DNA of 64,000 bases from Caldivirga sp. (GCF_023256255.1 NZ_JAGDXD010000066.1:1-64000), one strand, 5' to 3'; shown: positions 25,228 to 34,699, numbered from the stretch's first letter. Made by a program: numbers and translations. The notes: generated by a model not told the origin, from the letters alone.

Positions 25228-25557
25228 ATGCATTTATGGAAACCTTATTAACCATGTAATTCACATAAATTGGGTCATAAGTCTTAATCAGCCCATGCGA
25301 TTACTCATCAAGTCTCAGTAACCGACCGCCACATCACTTCTTCAATAATTAGGCTCCCTAAATGGGCTTAAAAGATTAGCCTCCCATAAACTGAACTAAA
25401 GTCATTGCCTAGTTACTCCTTTAGAATCATCTACATCGCCTACCACTCACGGAAGAATCATTAATATTGGTGACTATTTAATGTAGCTTTCAATCTTAAC
25501 CTATTATCAATATTAATATGAGTTAAGGTTAATAAAAGGGAACAGGTAATTGTATTA
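25228..25557. other. Intergenic region, no gene seen
   Basis: 330 bases. No open frame of useful length, no tRNA-like or G+C-rich RNA signal. The last 60 bases contain an AATATTAATATGAG stretch and AT-rich sequence that probably holds the promoter of the 25558 gene. Confidence 0.4.
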
Positions 25558-26139
25558 ATGGGGTTAGACTATAGGGGGTTAATTCACCAGGTTGATTCTA
25601 TGATTAGGAGTAATGTTCTGAGAAGCCTAGGTGACTTAGAAAGCAGTATGGAGGGTATTATTGAGTTAATCACCGAGACTCTTAATGTTGAGAAGCCTAG
25701 GTTAATAGTCACCATTAATAATGTTAATGAGTGCAGTAGGTTTGATTCAGGTACATGCTCAACGGTGCTTGGATTATATGCCGCCAGTGAATCAGTAATA
25801 CTAGTTAACTATAAGGCTGACTTAAGCACGTTACTGCACCTCCTTTCTCACCATCTTCAAGCCCTGGAGAACGGTAAAGCTAGGTACATTCAAATTAAGG
25901 AGACTGAGGAAACTAGGTTGCCATGGGAGGCTAGACCCCTTGAGGCTAATGCGGTAATTAGGACAGTCTACCTAGCCAGAAGCTTACCCCCAAGGGTATT
26001 TAAGGTGTGGAATGAGGAGGTTAAGCCTATGGTTAAGGAGGTTGAGGAGGGGGTTAACAGGGTTAAGGCGCTGGTGAACCACTTAACTAGAAGTATTGAA
26101 TTATCCACTTTAAGTGGATCTGATTTGAGACGAATTTAA
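25558..26139 (+). CDS. Zincin-like protein with degenerate HxxxH motif
   Basis: 193 residues, mostly helical. The centre has the layout of a minimal zinc metalloprotease: LLHLLSHHLQ (H94, H98, H99) where an HExxH motif would stand, then PWEARPLEANAV (122-133), which resembles the downstream Glu helix with a W-E-x-R-P-x-E-A pattern. The catalytic Glu is replaced by Leu95, so proteolysis by the standard mechanism is unlikely. The family is not otherwise recognised. No signal peptide. The degenerate-zincin reading is inference. Confidence 0.6.
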   Translation: MGLDYRGLIHQVDSMIRSNVLRSLGDLESSMEGIIELITETLNVEKPRLIVTINNVNECSRFDSGTCSTVLGLYAASESVILVNYKADLSTLLHLLSHHLQALENGKARYIQIKETEETRLPWEARPLEANAVIRTVYLARSLPPRVFKVWNEEVKPMVKEVEEGVNRVKALVNHLTRSIELSTLSGSDLRRI

Positions 26140-26225
26140 AAGGGTATTAAATAAACCAGCCGTGACTATTCGTGAATCCTTAATGCTCAGGCATTAGTTT
26201 ATTAGGTTAAGCAAACTTACTCCAT

Positions 26226-26645
26226 ATGATTAGGATAGCCCTATGCACTAATGACGGTAAAACCATAAGTGATGGGCACTTCGCCCACGCGAAAAGATAC
26301 GTAATATACGACTACGATGAGGAGACAGGGAACTTAAAGCATGTTGAAACCAGGGATAATCCACTGGGTAATGTTGCAGATCTAGATGATCCTGAGGCAA
26401 TACACAGCGCCATGAGTGAGATAGGTGTACCAATGCATGGTGTCGAGAAGTATGAGTGGCTTCGCAATAATGTACTGAATGATGTTAATATTGTGATAGC
26501 CTCAGGGGCTTGTCCATTAAGCCACTCATACTTCACATCAATGGGTGTTCAACTTGTTTTCGTGGAGCCTAATACGCAAATAGACTTAATAATAGATTAC
26601 CTTAAGGAGATTCCCAATGAGAGGAACATGAATGAACTTGAATAA
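26226..26645 (+). CDS. NifX/NifB-like dinitrogenase iron-molybdenum cofactor family protein
   Basis: 139 residues. The N-terminal RIALCTNDGKTISDGHFAHA, with the His-containing loop, and the central NIVIASGACPLSHSYFTSMGVQLVFV match the RNase H-like NifX/NafY fold that binds iron-molybdenum or iron-sulfur cofactors. No nitrogenase genes are in the window, and archaea without nitrogenase often carry stand-alone members of unknown role, probably in metal-cluster handling. A second distant relative may be the 38196 product. Soluble; normal length. Confidence 0.85.
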   Translation: MIRIALCTNDGKTISDGHFAHAKRYVIYDYDEETGNLKHVETRDNPLGNVADLDDPEAIHSAMSEIGVPMHGVEKYEWLRNNVLNDVNIVIASGACPLSHSYFTSMGVQLVFVEPNTQIDLIIDYLKEIPNERNMNELE

Positions 26646-26775
26646 CCATGAACTAACCATATAGTATACATAGTTTAAATTCATTATAAGGTACAGTATA
26701 CCTCCTCTATATGTTCTATTAGTATTATTCACCGTATTATTTCTTTAAAATAAGGTATTACCATTCGCACTGAGC

Positions 26776-27600
26776 ATGATTGGGATAATTGGTTATGGCT
26801 CGGTGGGATCCATGTTAGCGTATTTCCTTAACAAGGCAGGTCACATACCATATGTATTGACTAAGGGAAGGGAACATTGTACAGTGGAGTTCAATGGCAA
26901 TAAGCATCAAGTGAAAGTTAAGGTAGTGAATTACCTCCCAGGGAACGTTAAGTATACCCTAGTGGCGGTTAAGGCTTATGACACTGCATCCATTATCAGC
27001 AAGATTAAAGGTATACCAGTAGTCTTTCAAAATGGTATTGGTGGGTTAGAGCTTGTTAAGGCTAATTTAGGCTTAGGCTACAGTGCCGTGGTAACTTATG
27101 GAGCATATAGGAATGGTGATTCAACATTAGTAGTTAAAGGTAACGTAATCATGCCTAAGGAACTTCATGAACTAGCCAACTTATTAACAGAAGGCGGCAT
27201 GGTAATTAGGCTTGTTAATAATGTGGAACCGTATAGGTGGCTTAAGGCTATGGTTAATTCAGCCATTAATCCAATTACCGCAATTCTTAAGACTAAGGTT
27301 GGTGCAGTTATTGATAATGCGCAAGCAAGGTGGATAGCGGATAGTATAATTAATGAGTGTATTAGGGTCACTGATGCAATGGGTATTACAATGCCAACTG
27401 ATCCTCATGAGGAGTTAATTAGAGTCGCTGAGTCAGCTAGGGAACATTACTCATCAATGTACCAGGACATAATCAACCACAAGCCCACTGAAGTGGATTA
27501 CTTAAATGGTGTCTTCGTTAATAAGGGTGAAGAACTCGGCGTTGAGGCTCCCTACAATAAATTAATGTTTAAACTCATAAAGGCCATGGAAATATCCTAG
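26776..27600 (+). CDS. panE: 2-dehydropantoate 2-reductase (ketopantoate reductase)
   Basis: 274 residues. It reduces ketopantoate to pantoate for coenzyme A synthesis. An N-terminal Rossmann motif GYGSVGSML binds NAD(P)H; LVAVKAYDT and VVFQNGIGGLELV are the conserved ApbA/PanE segments; the C-terminal helical domain contains the catalytic Lys region WLKAMVNSAINPITAI. Length is slightly below the bacterial norm of about 300. It overlaps the end of the convergent Rdx-like gene by 4 nt. Confidence 0.9.
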   Translation: MIGIIGYGSVGSMLAYFLNKAGHIPYVLTKGREHCTVEFNGNKHQVKVKVVNYLPGNVKYTLVAVKAYDTASIISKIKGIPVVFQNGIGGLELVKANLGLGYSAVVTYGAYRNGDSTLVVKGNVIMPKELHELANLLTEGGMVIRLVNNVEPYRWLKAMVNSAINPITAILKTKVGAVIDNAQARWIADSIINECIRVTDAMGITMPTDPHEELIRVAESAREHYSSMYQDIINHKPTEVDYLNGVFVNKGEELGVEAPYNKLMFKLIKAMEIS

Positions 27601-27851
27601 GTTGGTTTTGCTAGGGTTACCGTGGCTTTGATTATGCCTATTATTTCGCTTGATTCAGGGAACCTCTTTTCCTCATGCCTAGAGAACACGAGTTTATCAT
27701 CAACATACACATCGAATACTCCATTGCTGCCAGGTACTAAGGTAACCATCACGCCAGCGTAACCTAATTCGCTCAGTACGTCTTTGGCTAATTTAATAGC
27801 CCTATCTAGGTATCCGCAAGGCCGACAATAAACTACCCTTACACTAACCAT
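27597..27851 (-). CDS. SelT/SelW/SelH-like Rdx family protein
   Basis: 84 residues from ATG 27851. This start gives the family's usual beginning (VRVVYCRPCGYLDRA) and sits about 25 nt after a TATA-like CTTATTTA, whereas the upstream ATG at 27884 falls on that element. C9 and C12 form the CxxC redox motif of the Rdx thioredoxin-like fold, followed by LVPGSNGVFDVYVDDKLVFS and a C-terminal helix. Members are thought to act in thiol redox or metal chemistry; the exact partner is unknown. Confidence 0.85.
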   Translation of the reverse strand: MVSVRVVYCRPCGYLDRAIKLAKDVLSELGYAGVMVTLVPGSNGVFDVYVDDKLVFSRHEEKRFPESSEIIGIIKATVTLAKPT

Positions 27852-27952
27852 TCGATAGGCCCGGCATAAGGGTAAATAAGGCATTAGCTCTAGGTAACTC
27901 TTCAGTGAATTCTGAAAAACCCTTAAATACCATTTTTAAACATTCATGATAC

Positions 27953-28319
27953 ATGGGTAAATATGCCTTTATAATACTATGCAACCCTGAGGACCTCTCG
28001 GAGGCGATTAAGGCTGCCCATGCCTTGCATTACGCTGTCCAGCTTAAACGACTAGGGCATGATGTAGTGGTCTACTTTGATGGACTAGGCTCTAAGATAC
28101 CCATAGCCGACAGCCCCTATAAGGGTTTAAGGCCTGCGTATGAGACTGCCCAGAATGAGGGAGTAATATATGGGGCCTGTGGATACTGCGCCTCACCACC
28201 TCACTTAAATATTCAAGGATAAGTTAAGTGCGATTAGGATTAGGTTAATCGGTGATGAGGATCATCATGCTGATTTATCAATGTTCATAAATAACGGGTA
28301 CTTAATCTTAGTTTTTTAA
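27953..28319 (+). pseudogene. DsrE-family gene with a frameshift
   Basis: The frame from ATG 27953 gives 89 residues with the DsrE start (YAFIILCNPEDLSEAIKAAH, LKRLGHDVVVYFDGLG) and the conserved GACGYCA, then stops at a TAA at about 28220. The missing C terminus is present one frame over: KDKLSAIRIRLIGDEDHHAD, then a short LSMFINNGYLILVF end, stopping at 28319. One extra base in the AT-rich run near 28205-28212 would explain it. The restored protein of about 121 residues is the normal DsrE size. It may be a real mutation, a sequencing error or, less likely, programmed shifting. Confidence 0.8.
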
Positions 28320-28367
28320 TAAACCTAGAGGGAATTAACTATAGGCTTAGGTTCACTATTTACTAAC

Positions 28368-28622
28368 CTACGCTAATGCCAAGTCCCTGAAGTCATAGGG
28401 TGGGTTAATTCCCTTAGCCTTATAGTAATCGTACTTTTTACCTAGAAACTCCTCTAATATTGGGCAACCCTCATACCTACCATCCCTTGGGCACTTTGGG
28501 TTATCACTATCCATTATTAGGCATGTTCCAGTCTTAAAATCGTAGTGCGGGCACTTCTTGTAGTAACGCTGTATGGAGGCTACTATCCTATTTATCCACT
28601 TCTGCTTGGGGTTATTACCCAT
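28368..28622 (-). CDS. Cys-containing small conserved protein, start uncertain
   Basis: 84 residues from ATG 28622. Four or five cysteines (CPHYDFKTGTC, NPKCPRDGRYEGCPI) suggest a zinc or iron-sulfur site. The same frame stays open upstream and reads like protein (SYEEDLSEFEIEQKKKT just before the Met) back to a stop near 28740, but contains no ATG, GTG or TTG. A TATA-like CTTAAAAAACC (28731-28742) would place the transcript start near 28705, supporting an N-terminal extension with an unusual start or an early frameshift. Function unknown. Confidence 0.6.
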   Translation of the reverse strand: MGNNPKQKWINRIVASIQRYYKKCPHYDFKTGTCLIMDSDNPKCPRDGRYEGCPILEEFLGKKYDYYKAKGINPPYDFRDLALA

Positions 28623-28751
28623 GGTTTTCTTCTTCTGTTCAATCTCGAATTCGCTTAAGTCCTCCTCATACGACAGGCTTAACCACCTCCACCTTTTCAG
28701 TAGCTGAGGCTTAAAATACCTTTCCCAGATGGTTTTTTAAGCATACTTAAT

Positions 28752-29432
28752 TCAAGGTGTTATTAATGTTCCATCAATGGTGCCGTATCTTAAGTACTTA
28801 ATTAACTTCCCTGGATCCCTGCTATCTAATATTACCATTGATACGTTACTCCTCTTCATTATTTGTAACGCCCATTCATCTATAAGCTCATAGGTTCCTG
28901 CAAATGACCTAACACCCTCCCTACTTAATATACCCTCAACTTCACTTAACTTAGCTCTCCCAATCTTAACAGCATTGGGGTTTTTAGATGGATCATCAGT
29001 GTAGAGGGCATCAATGTTGGAGCAATTCACCACTGTGCCTATGCCTAAGTACTCAGCCGCTAGTACTGATACCATTGTTGTTGATTGACCAGGCTGCAAC
29101 CCACCCATTACAATGACCTTGGATGATGAATATGCTCTACCAAGCTCCTGAAGGGTTTCAGGTATGCTTAAGTAAACGTTAACACCCCTAGCCAGTAGTG
29201 TATACATCATTAGTAGCGCGTTTAACCTACTTGCCCAAATGCCTAACATGTCGGCTGCAGCCTCCCGTCCAGTTAACTTTCTAGCCATTTCAATGTACCT
29301 CCTAGCTACATCACCACCCCCAGTCACCACCACAACTCCCTTACCTGCCTCCTCCGCTATAATATCAGCATACTTACTTACTAACTCCTCACTATTGAAC
29401 ACCCTACCCGTTAGTTTAATCACTATTCCCAT
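28752..29432 (-). CDS. pyrH: Uridylate kinase (archaeal UMP kinase)
   Basis: 226 residues of the amino-acid-kinase fold. It phosphorylates UMP to UDP. Motifs: VIKLTGRVFN at the N terminus, VVVTGGGDVARRY, EAAADMLGIWASRLNALLM, VMGGLQPGQSTTMVS, and NCSNIDALYTDDPSKNP near the nucleotide site. The length matches archaeal PyrH. A TATA element CTTTTTAAGC (29453-29462) lies about 25 nt upstream of the ATG. Confidence 0.93.
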   Translation of the reverse strand: MGIVIKLTGRVFNSEELVSKYADIIAEEAGKGVVVVTGGGDVARRYIEMARKLTGREAAADMLGIWASRLNALLMMYTLLARGVNVYLSIPETLQELGRAYSSSKVIVMGGLQPGQSTTMVSVLAAEYLGIGTVVNCSNIDALYTDDPSKNPNAVKIGRAKLSEVEGILSREGVRSFAGTYELIDEWALQIMKRSNVSMVILDSRDPGKLIKYLRYGTIDGTLITP

Positions 29433-30039
29433 TAATGCTGAATTAAGGGAACGCTTTTTAAGCTCTCATGAACCATAATGCTGATGATTACTTTACTTTG
29501 GTAAAATTGCAGGAGTACTGTATTTAGATTTAGAGACTTTTTCACACCATCCTAGCTGATAATCCTATGTTGAAATCACCTTGAACTCACATTACTACCC
29601 ACCATTAATCAACCATCCGTAGTAAATAAATTAATGAGGAGACTAATGATCGAAAGAGTTTTCACTCACATAGATTCTACCAAGAAAAGCAAAGGTTACT
29701 TTTAAATCTCAGCGCTGTGGATTAAGCATAGCCGGTGGTTTAGGTGGCGAAGAAGAAGAAGACCACAGAAGAGAAGAAGGAGGGTGGACAGCAGAAGAAG
29801 TAATCACCCAATCCTAATTAAAAACAAATAAACTCAGCTTTTTTCCTTCATACCCATCTCCTATCCCTTCGATCACCTCAACTTTTAGTGAAGATAAGCA
29901 CCATTCTGCTTGGCATTACTGCTAACCTCCAATACCAGATGTATCATTCAGTATACTTAGTGATTAAATCTTGCACCAGGAATGATGAAGCGGCCCCTAG
30001 CTTTAAGGTTAATAGTTTAGAAACCGAATGGGCGTTAAT
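29433..30039. other. Long intergenic region with one candidate mini-ORF
   Basis: 607 bases between two minus-strand genes. Apart from the 19-codon ORF at 29744-29803 and a T-run after it (about 29839-29845) that could end its transcript, no gene, tRNA or strong hairpin is visible. The stretch 29443-29465 carries the promoter of the UMP kinase gene. Confidence 0.4.
29744..29803 (+). CDS. Candidate 19-residue lysine-rich mini-ORF
   Basis: GTG 29744 to TAA 29803, product of Lys, Glu, Thr, Gly and Gln only after the first residues (MAKKKKTTEEKKEGG and a short tail). A TATA-like CTTTTAAATC at 29698-29707 and a GGTGG element at 29734-29738, just before the GTG, suggest expression. The N terminus recalls lysine-rich starts of ribosomal proteins such as S25e, but no continuation exists, so it could be a remnant. 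Low confidence. Confidence 0.3.
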   Translation: MAKKKKTTEEKKEGGQQKK

Positions 30040-30942
30040 TCACTTTTTAACATTATCAATAACATGCTTAATTATGTGCCTCGCTGGGTTTATTCCTGTG
30101 GCTTCCTTAAAGCCTTGCCAGGACATTGATGGATTAACCTCAAGTATGAAGTATCCTTCATTGGTTTCAGCCACATCAACCCCAGCGTAGCCAAGGCCTA
30201 GAACCTCGCAGGTTTTTACGGCTAATTCCGATAACTCGCTGCTGGGGTTGACGGCTTCAGGCTTAGCGCCCTGGGCAACATTACTCTTCCACCCTATTCC
30301 CCTCCTGAATATTGAACCAATTACCTGACCACCCACAACCACTACCCTATAGTCCCCATTCCCCTTCTTCTCCAGGAACTTTTGAACATACATTGGTTTA
30401 CTGAAGTTAAGCAGGTAGCTGAATATGTTCATTGCTACGTCAGGGTCATTCACCTTAAATACCCCATAGCCCATTGAACCCCTTAACTCCTTGATAACCG
30501 CCTCATTAAACCTCTTCACTGCGTCATACGCCATGAACATGTTTTCACTCGACTCAGTTTCAGGAACCGGTAAGCCATTCTTAGCAAGTATCATTAATGC
30601 CGCTAACTTATCACTGGCTACTAGCCAATTCATTGCACTATTAACCACGTAAACCCCCATGCTTTCAATAGCCCTCACGACCCAAACCCTATGAAGTAGC
30701 TGTTCAAAGTCCCTAATGAGACCAAGGTGCCTAAGCACACCACCATCAATTGAGACAGGTTCCCTGACACCCCTCCCTATAGCCTGGTAAACACTTACAC
30801 TGCCCTTACTTAACCTAACGCTAGCCATGTTAACGTAAACCCTCTTAACCCTATGGCCAAATTCCCTCACGGCTTGTTCAAGGTCCTCAATATCAGGTTG
30901 ATTAAACTCAACCTCATACGGCCTAATTATGCCTATATCCAT
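30040..30942 (-). CDS. RimK-like ATP-grasp ligase
   Basis: 300 residues from ATG 30942, which lies about 26 nt after the TATA element TTTATAAT (30965-30972); an in-frame start at 30984 would precede the promoter. ATP-grasp features: DKLAALMILAKNGLPVPET, AVIKELRGSMGYGVFKV (ATP-binding strand and Gly loop), YVQKFLEKKGNGDYRVVVVG, and FILEVNPSMSWQGFKEATG with the metal-binding Glu/Asn. Relatives add glutamate to proteins or cofactors (RimK, MptN, LysX). The acceptor here is unknown; with no methanopterin or lysine genes around, substrate assignment would be guesswork. Confidence 0.85.
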   Translation of the reverse strand: MDIGIIRPYEVEFNQPDIEDLEQAVREFGHRVKRVYVNMASVRLSKGSVSVYQAIGRGVREPVSIDGGVLRHLGLIRDFEQLLHRVWVVRAIESMGVYVVNSAMNWLVASDKLAALMILAKNGLPVPETESSENMFMAYDAVKRFNEAVIKELRGSMGYGVFKVNDPDVAMNIFSYLLNFSKPMYVQKFLEKKGNGDYRVVVVGGQVIGSIFRRGIGWKSNVAQGAKPEAVNPSSELSELAVKTCEVLGLGYAGVDVAETNEGYFILEVNPSMSWQGFKEATGINPARHIIKHVIDNVKK

Positions 30943-31069
30943 ACTTAAACCTGGATTCCTTCGAATTATAAACATTAATACCATGAAACTTTAAGACCAT
31001 GGTAAACCTAAGCAAGGGTTTAAGGAGCAATGGCTCTACTGTGTTCATTACCCTAAGGGTAACAAGGCC

Positions 31070-31840
31070 TTAAGCTGTAGGAGGAATTAGCACCAGGAGT
31101 AGTAGAAGCAGTAAGGATTCAGCAAGACCACCCCACCCTATCCTCCTAATCCTTAACCTAACTTCACTAGGATTAAGCTTATCCTCCCATAGGGCATGTA
31201 TGGCCCTTATGGTGGGTTCAATAAGCGGTATGAAGTAGTAAACACTGGCGTCAAGGTAACCTATTACTACGTAAGTCACTAATACTAGTGACGTGAACCA
31301 AACCAATGAGGAGACCCAGGGCTTAATTAACCTGAAGGGTAACTTGCCTTCAACGTACGTTGATGAGAAGGCGTGGTAAGTTAACCAAACTATGTCAATG
31401 TAGAAAACCACAGGATGAAGTGAACCACCCATCATTATGTACCAGGGTAAGTAAACAGAAGCCATAAGTACTGTACCAGCTACATTAGCCACCGCACCCC
31501 TACCCTTCCCCCTAAGGGTCTCAATTACGAAAATTAGAAGTAAGCCAATTGAGGGTGTAACCCACAGTAACCCGTACTTAATGTAGAGTAGGTAGGAGTA
31601 AGGTAGTGCATTAATGATGAGTAGCGCGTAGTCAAGTGGCCTTGGCCTTGATATTAATCTTAAATGAACCTTTGTTAGGCTTAAGGCATTAAACAGCATA
31701 AGCATGAACACTAACGTAGCCTTAAGTGGATTGAATGAGGCATTAAGCATTATTAAGGATATTAATGATAAAACGTATGTAGTGGCTAATACTGAAACCG
31801 CCCCACTATCCATGTGCCTTACCCTCCGTGTGGAGTTCAT
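31070..31840 (-). CDS. Polytopic membrane protein of unknown function
   Basis: 256 residues with about seven or eight hydrophobic segments, including AVSVLATTYVLSLISLIML, TLVFMLMLFNALSL, a WVTPSIGLLLIFVIE helix, SSLVWFTSLVLVTYVVIGY and a terminal ESLLLLLLLVLI. Charged loops contain RPRPLDY and RLRIRRIGWGG. No transporter or enzyme motif is recognisable. A promoter-like TACTTATT sits about 26 nt before the ATG. It is divergent from aconitase. Confidence 0.65.
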   Translation of the reverse strand: MNSTRRVRHMDSGAVSVLATTYVLSLISLIMLNASFNPLKATLVFMLMLFNALSLTKVHLRLISRPRPLDYALLIINALPYSYLLYIKYGLLWVTPSIGLLLIFVIETLRGKGRGAVANVAGTVLMASVYLPWYIMMGGSLHPVVFYIDIVWLTYHAFSSTYVEGKLPFRLIKPWVSSLVWFTSLVLVTYVVIGYLDASVYYFIPLIEPTIRAIHALWEDKLNPSEVRLRIRRIGWGGLAESLLLLLLLVLIPPTA

Positions 31841-32014
31841 TATGCTGATTACCCTGGGTTAATCAATAAGTATTACTTAAGGTACTGGGAGCGTGAAAAT
31901 AATGAATAAGGTCACTAATCACCTAGTGCCGATTGCCTGGAGAATTTCAATTAGTTTACTGTTGAATCAACCTTAGGGCCAGTAATTTTTTAAGTACCTA
32001 AGGCTAAGGCCCCT

Positions 32015-34699
32015 ATGAGCATCAGCGCTAAGGACCTTGAGCATATTAAGGAGCAGTGGAGTTCACCAATCGGTAAATTAAGCATCTGGAACATAAGTAA
32101 GTTCGAGGAAATAGGGTTTAGGGTTTCTAAACTACCCATAAGCATTAGGATACTTCTGGAGAGTGTGGTTAGGAATTACGATGATAAGGTTGTTAAGGCT
32201 GAGGACGTGGAGTCCCTGCTCAAGTGGGATCCTAAGGCCCAGTACCCTAAGGAAATACCCTTCATACCCGCCAGGTTGATACTACAGGACTTCACCGGTG
32301 TCCCACTTGTAGCTGACTTAGCCGCAATGAGGGATGCAGTAGCTAAGCTGGGTAAGGACCCTAGGTTAGTTAACCCACTAATCCCAGTGGACCTGGTTAT
32401 TGACCACTCTGTTCAGGTTGACTACTTTGGTGCGGCTGATGCCTTAAGGTTAAACATGAAGCTTGAGTTTGAGAGGAATAGGGAGAGGTACGTCTTCCTT
32501 AAGTGGGCTCAATCAGCCTTCAACAACTTCAAGGTGGTACCCCCTGGTAGAGGCATAATACACCAAGTCAATATAGAGTACTTGGCCAAGGTGGTTTTCG
32601 TTAGCCAGAACAATGCCTCAGCTTACCCAGATACTGTGCTTGGTACAGATAGCCACACAACCATGGTAAGTGGCATTGGTGTACTAGGCTGGGGTGTGGG
32701 TGGTATTGAGGCTGAGGCCGTCATGCTTGGTCAACCCCACTACATAACAGTACCCCAGGTGGTTGGGGTTAGGTTAGTGGGTGAGCCCAGGGAAGGTGTT
32801 ACTGCAACCGATATTGTCCTCAACATTACTGAATTCCTAAGGAAGAGGAACGTGGTGGGTAAGATAGTTGAGTACTATGGTCCAGGAATTAAGGCTCTAC
32901 CTGCCTGGGATAGGGCTACCGTGTCCAATATGGCCCCAGAGTACGGTGCAACCACTGGCTTATTCCCAGTGGATGAATTAACCCTAAGCTACCTTAGGTT
33001 AACAGGTAGGGACGAGGCTCACGTTAAGCTTGTTGAGGAGTACCTGAGGCACGTGGGCTTATTCTACACTGAGGATTATGAACCCATGTTCAGTGAGAGT
33101 TACCAGTTTGACTTAAGTGAGGTTGAACCAGCAATAGCTGGGCCAAGGAACCCTGATGAGAAGATACCCCTTAAGGCGGCTAAGGCAACGGTGTCTAAGC
33201 TTATTGATGAATACGCCAACAGTAGGGGTGGAAAGAAAAGCACCCTGGTTAACCTTAATGATGAAAACGTTAGGTTAAGCGACGGCGCTGTTGTTATAGC
33301 TGCAATAACAAGCTGCACTAATACCAGTAACCCAACAGTACTCATTGGGGCGGGCTTAATAGCCAAGAAGGCAGTGGAGAAGGGCCTTAGGACCAAGCCC
33401 TGGGTTAAGACTAGCCTAGCCCCAGGTTCAAGGGTTGTTACAGATTACTTAACAACAGCAGGATTAATGCCTTACCTAGAGGCCCTAGGCTTCCACGTGA
33501 CTGGGTACGGTTGCACAGTGTGCATAGGTAATACTGGTCCATTACCTGAACCCATAGCTAAGGCTATTAGGGAGAATGACATCTACACAGTTGCGGTCTT
33601 AAGCGGTAATAGGAACTATGAGGGTAGGATACACCCACTGGTTAAGGCAGCCTACTTAGCATCACCAATGCTCGTAGTTGCCTACGCCTTAGCTGGTAGG
33701 GTGGATATTGACTTCGATAATGAACCACTTGGTTATGACCCTAATGGCAGGCCAGTCTACCTACGGGATGTATGGCCAAGTGTAAGTGAGATTAATTCAA
33801 TAATCAGGAACACGATAGTTCCTGAAATGTTCAGGAGGAAATACGAGGATGTGTACAAGGGTGATGAATTCTGGGAGGGGCTTAAGGCACCCAGTGGTGT
33901 ACTTTACCAGTGGGACCCGTCATCAACCTACATAAGGAAACCACCATTCTTCGATAATGTGGCCCCGGAACCTGCGCCACTGAGGGATATTAAGGGCGCT
34001 AGGATACTGCTACTCCTCGGAGATAAGATAACCACTGACCACATTTCCCCAGCAGGCTCAATACCATTAGATAGCCCAGCAGCCAAATACCTCATGGAGA
34101 GGGGGGTTAAGCCAGAGGAGTTCAACACGTACGGCTCCAGGAGGGGTAACCACGAGGTCATGGTTAGGGGAGGCTTCAGTAACATTAAGCTCAGGAACCT
34201 CATGGTTAATAGGGACGGTGGATACACTGTGCATTGGCCTGATGGTAAAGTAATGACTGTTTACGATGCGGCAGTCCAATACCAGAGTGAGGGGATTCCA
34301 CTAGTTGTCTTTGCTGGTAAGCAGTATGGTTCAGGGAGTAGTAGGGATTGGGCAGCTAAGGCAACGTTACTCCTTGGCGTCAAGGCAGTCATCGCTGAGA
34401 GCTTTGAGAGAATCCACAGAAGTAACCTAGTGGACATGGGTGTGTTGCCAATTCAACTACCTGAGGGTGTTAGCTGGAAGAACCTGGGCTTAACGGGTAA
34501 TGAGACTGTGGACATTATTGGCATTGAGGAGGGACTTGAACCAAGGAAGAAGCTGACAATAAGGATAACTAAGTCTGATGGAAGCGTTAAGGAGGTTGAA
34601 GCCGTAGCTAGGCTTGATAATGAGGTTGAGGTTGAGTACTATAGGCATGGTGGAATCCTACCGTACATGCTTAGGAAGCTGGCGGGTTACATTAAATGA
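32015..34699 (+). CDS. acnA: Aconitate hydratase
   Basis: 894 residues, the AcnA/IRP type. It isomerises citrate and isocitrate through cis-aconitate in the citric acid cycle. The [4Fe-4S] ligands are C434 (TSCTNTSNP), C500 and C503 (GYGCTVCIGN). Other conserved segments are DSHTTMVSGIGVLGWGVGGIE, KITTDHISPAG and GSRRGNHEVM, and the swivel-domain GKQYGSGSSRDWAAK. Length is normal. A TATA-like TTTTTTAAGT (31986-31995) lies about 25 nt before the ATG. It is transcribed alone. Confidence 0.97.
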   Translation: MSISAKDLEHIKEQWSSPIGKLSIWNISKFEEIGFRVSKLPISIRILLESVVRNYDDKVVKAEDVESLLKWDPKAQYPKEIPFIPARLILQDFTGVPLVADLAAMRDAVAKLGKDPRLVNPLIPVDLVIDHSVQVDYFGAADALRLNMKLEFERNRERYVFLKWAQSAFNNFKVVPPGRGIIHQVNIEYLAKVVFVSQNNASAYPDTVLGTDSHTTMVSGIGVLGWGVGGIEAEAVMLGQPHYITVPQVVGVRLVGEPREGVTATDIVLNITEFLRKRNVVGKIVEYYGPGIKALPAWDRATVSNMAPEYGATTGLFPVDELTLSYLRLTGRDEAHVKLVEEYLRHVGLFYTEDYEPMFSESYQFDLSEVEPAIAGPRNPDEKIPLKAAKATVSKLIDEYANSRGGKKSTLVNLNDENVRLSDGAVVIAAITSCTNTSNPTVLIGAGLIAKKAVEKGLRTKPWVKTSLAPGSRVVTDYLTTAGLMPYLEALGFHVTGYGCTVCIGNTGPLPEPIAKAIRENDIYTVAVLSGNRNYEGRIHPLVKAAYLASPMLVVAYALAGRVDIDFDNEPLGYDPNGRPVYLRDVWPSVSEINSIIRNTIVPEMFRRKYEDVYKGDEFWEGLKAPSGVLYQWDPSSTYIRKPPFFDNVAPEPAPLRDIKGARILLLLGDKITTDHISPAGSIPLDSPAAKYLMERGVKPEEFNTYGSRRGNHEVMVRGGFSNIKLRNLMVNRDGGYTVHWPDGKVMTVYDAAVQYQSEGIPLVVFAGKQYGSGSSRDWAAKATLLLGVKAVIAESFERIHRSNLVDMGVLPIQLPEGVSWKNLGLTGNETVDIIGIEEGLEPRKKLTIRITKSDGSVKEVEAVARLDNEVEVEYYRHGGILPYMLRKLAGYIK

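Noticed and set aside
28250-28275. GTGATGA...CTGA resembling a C/D box RNA
   Set aside because: The sequence is part of the displaced reading frame of the DsrE gene, which explains it better, and no second box pair follows.
29744-29803. N-terminal piece of ribosomal protein S25e
   Set aside because: Only the lysine-rich start resembles it; the winged-helix body is absent in every frame downstream.
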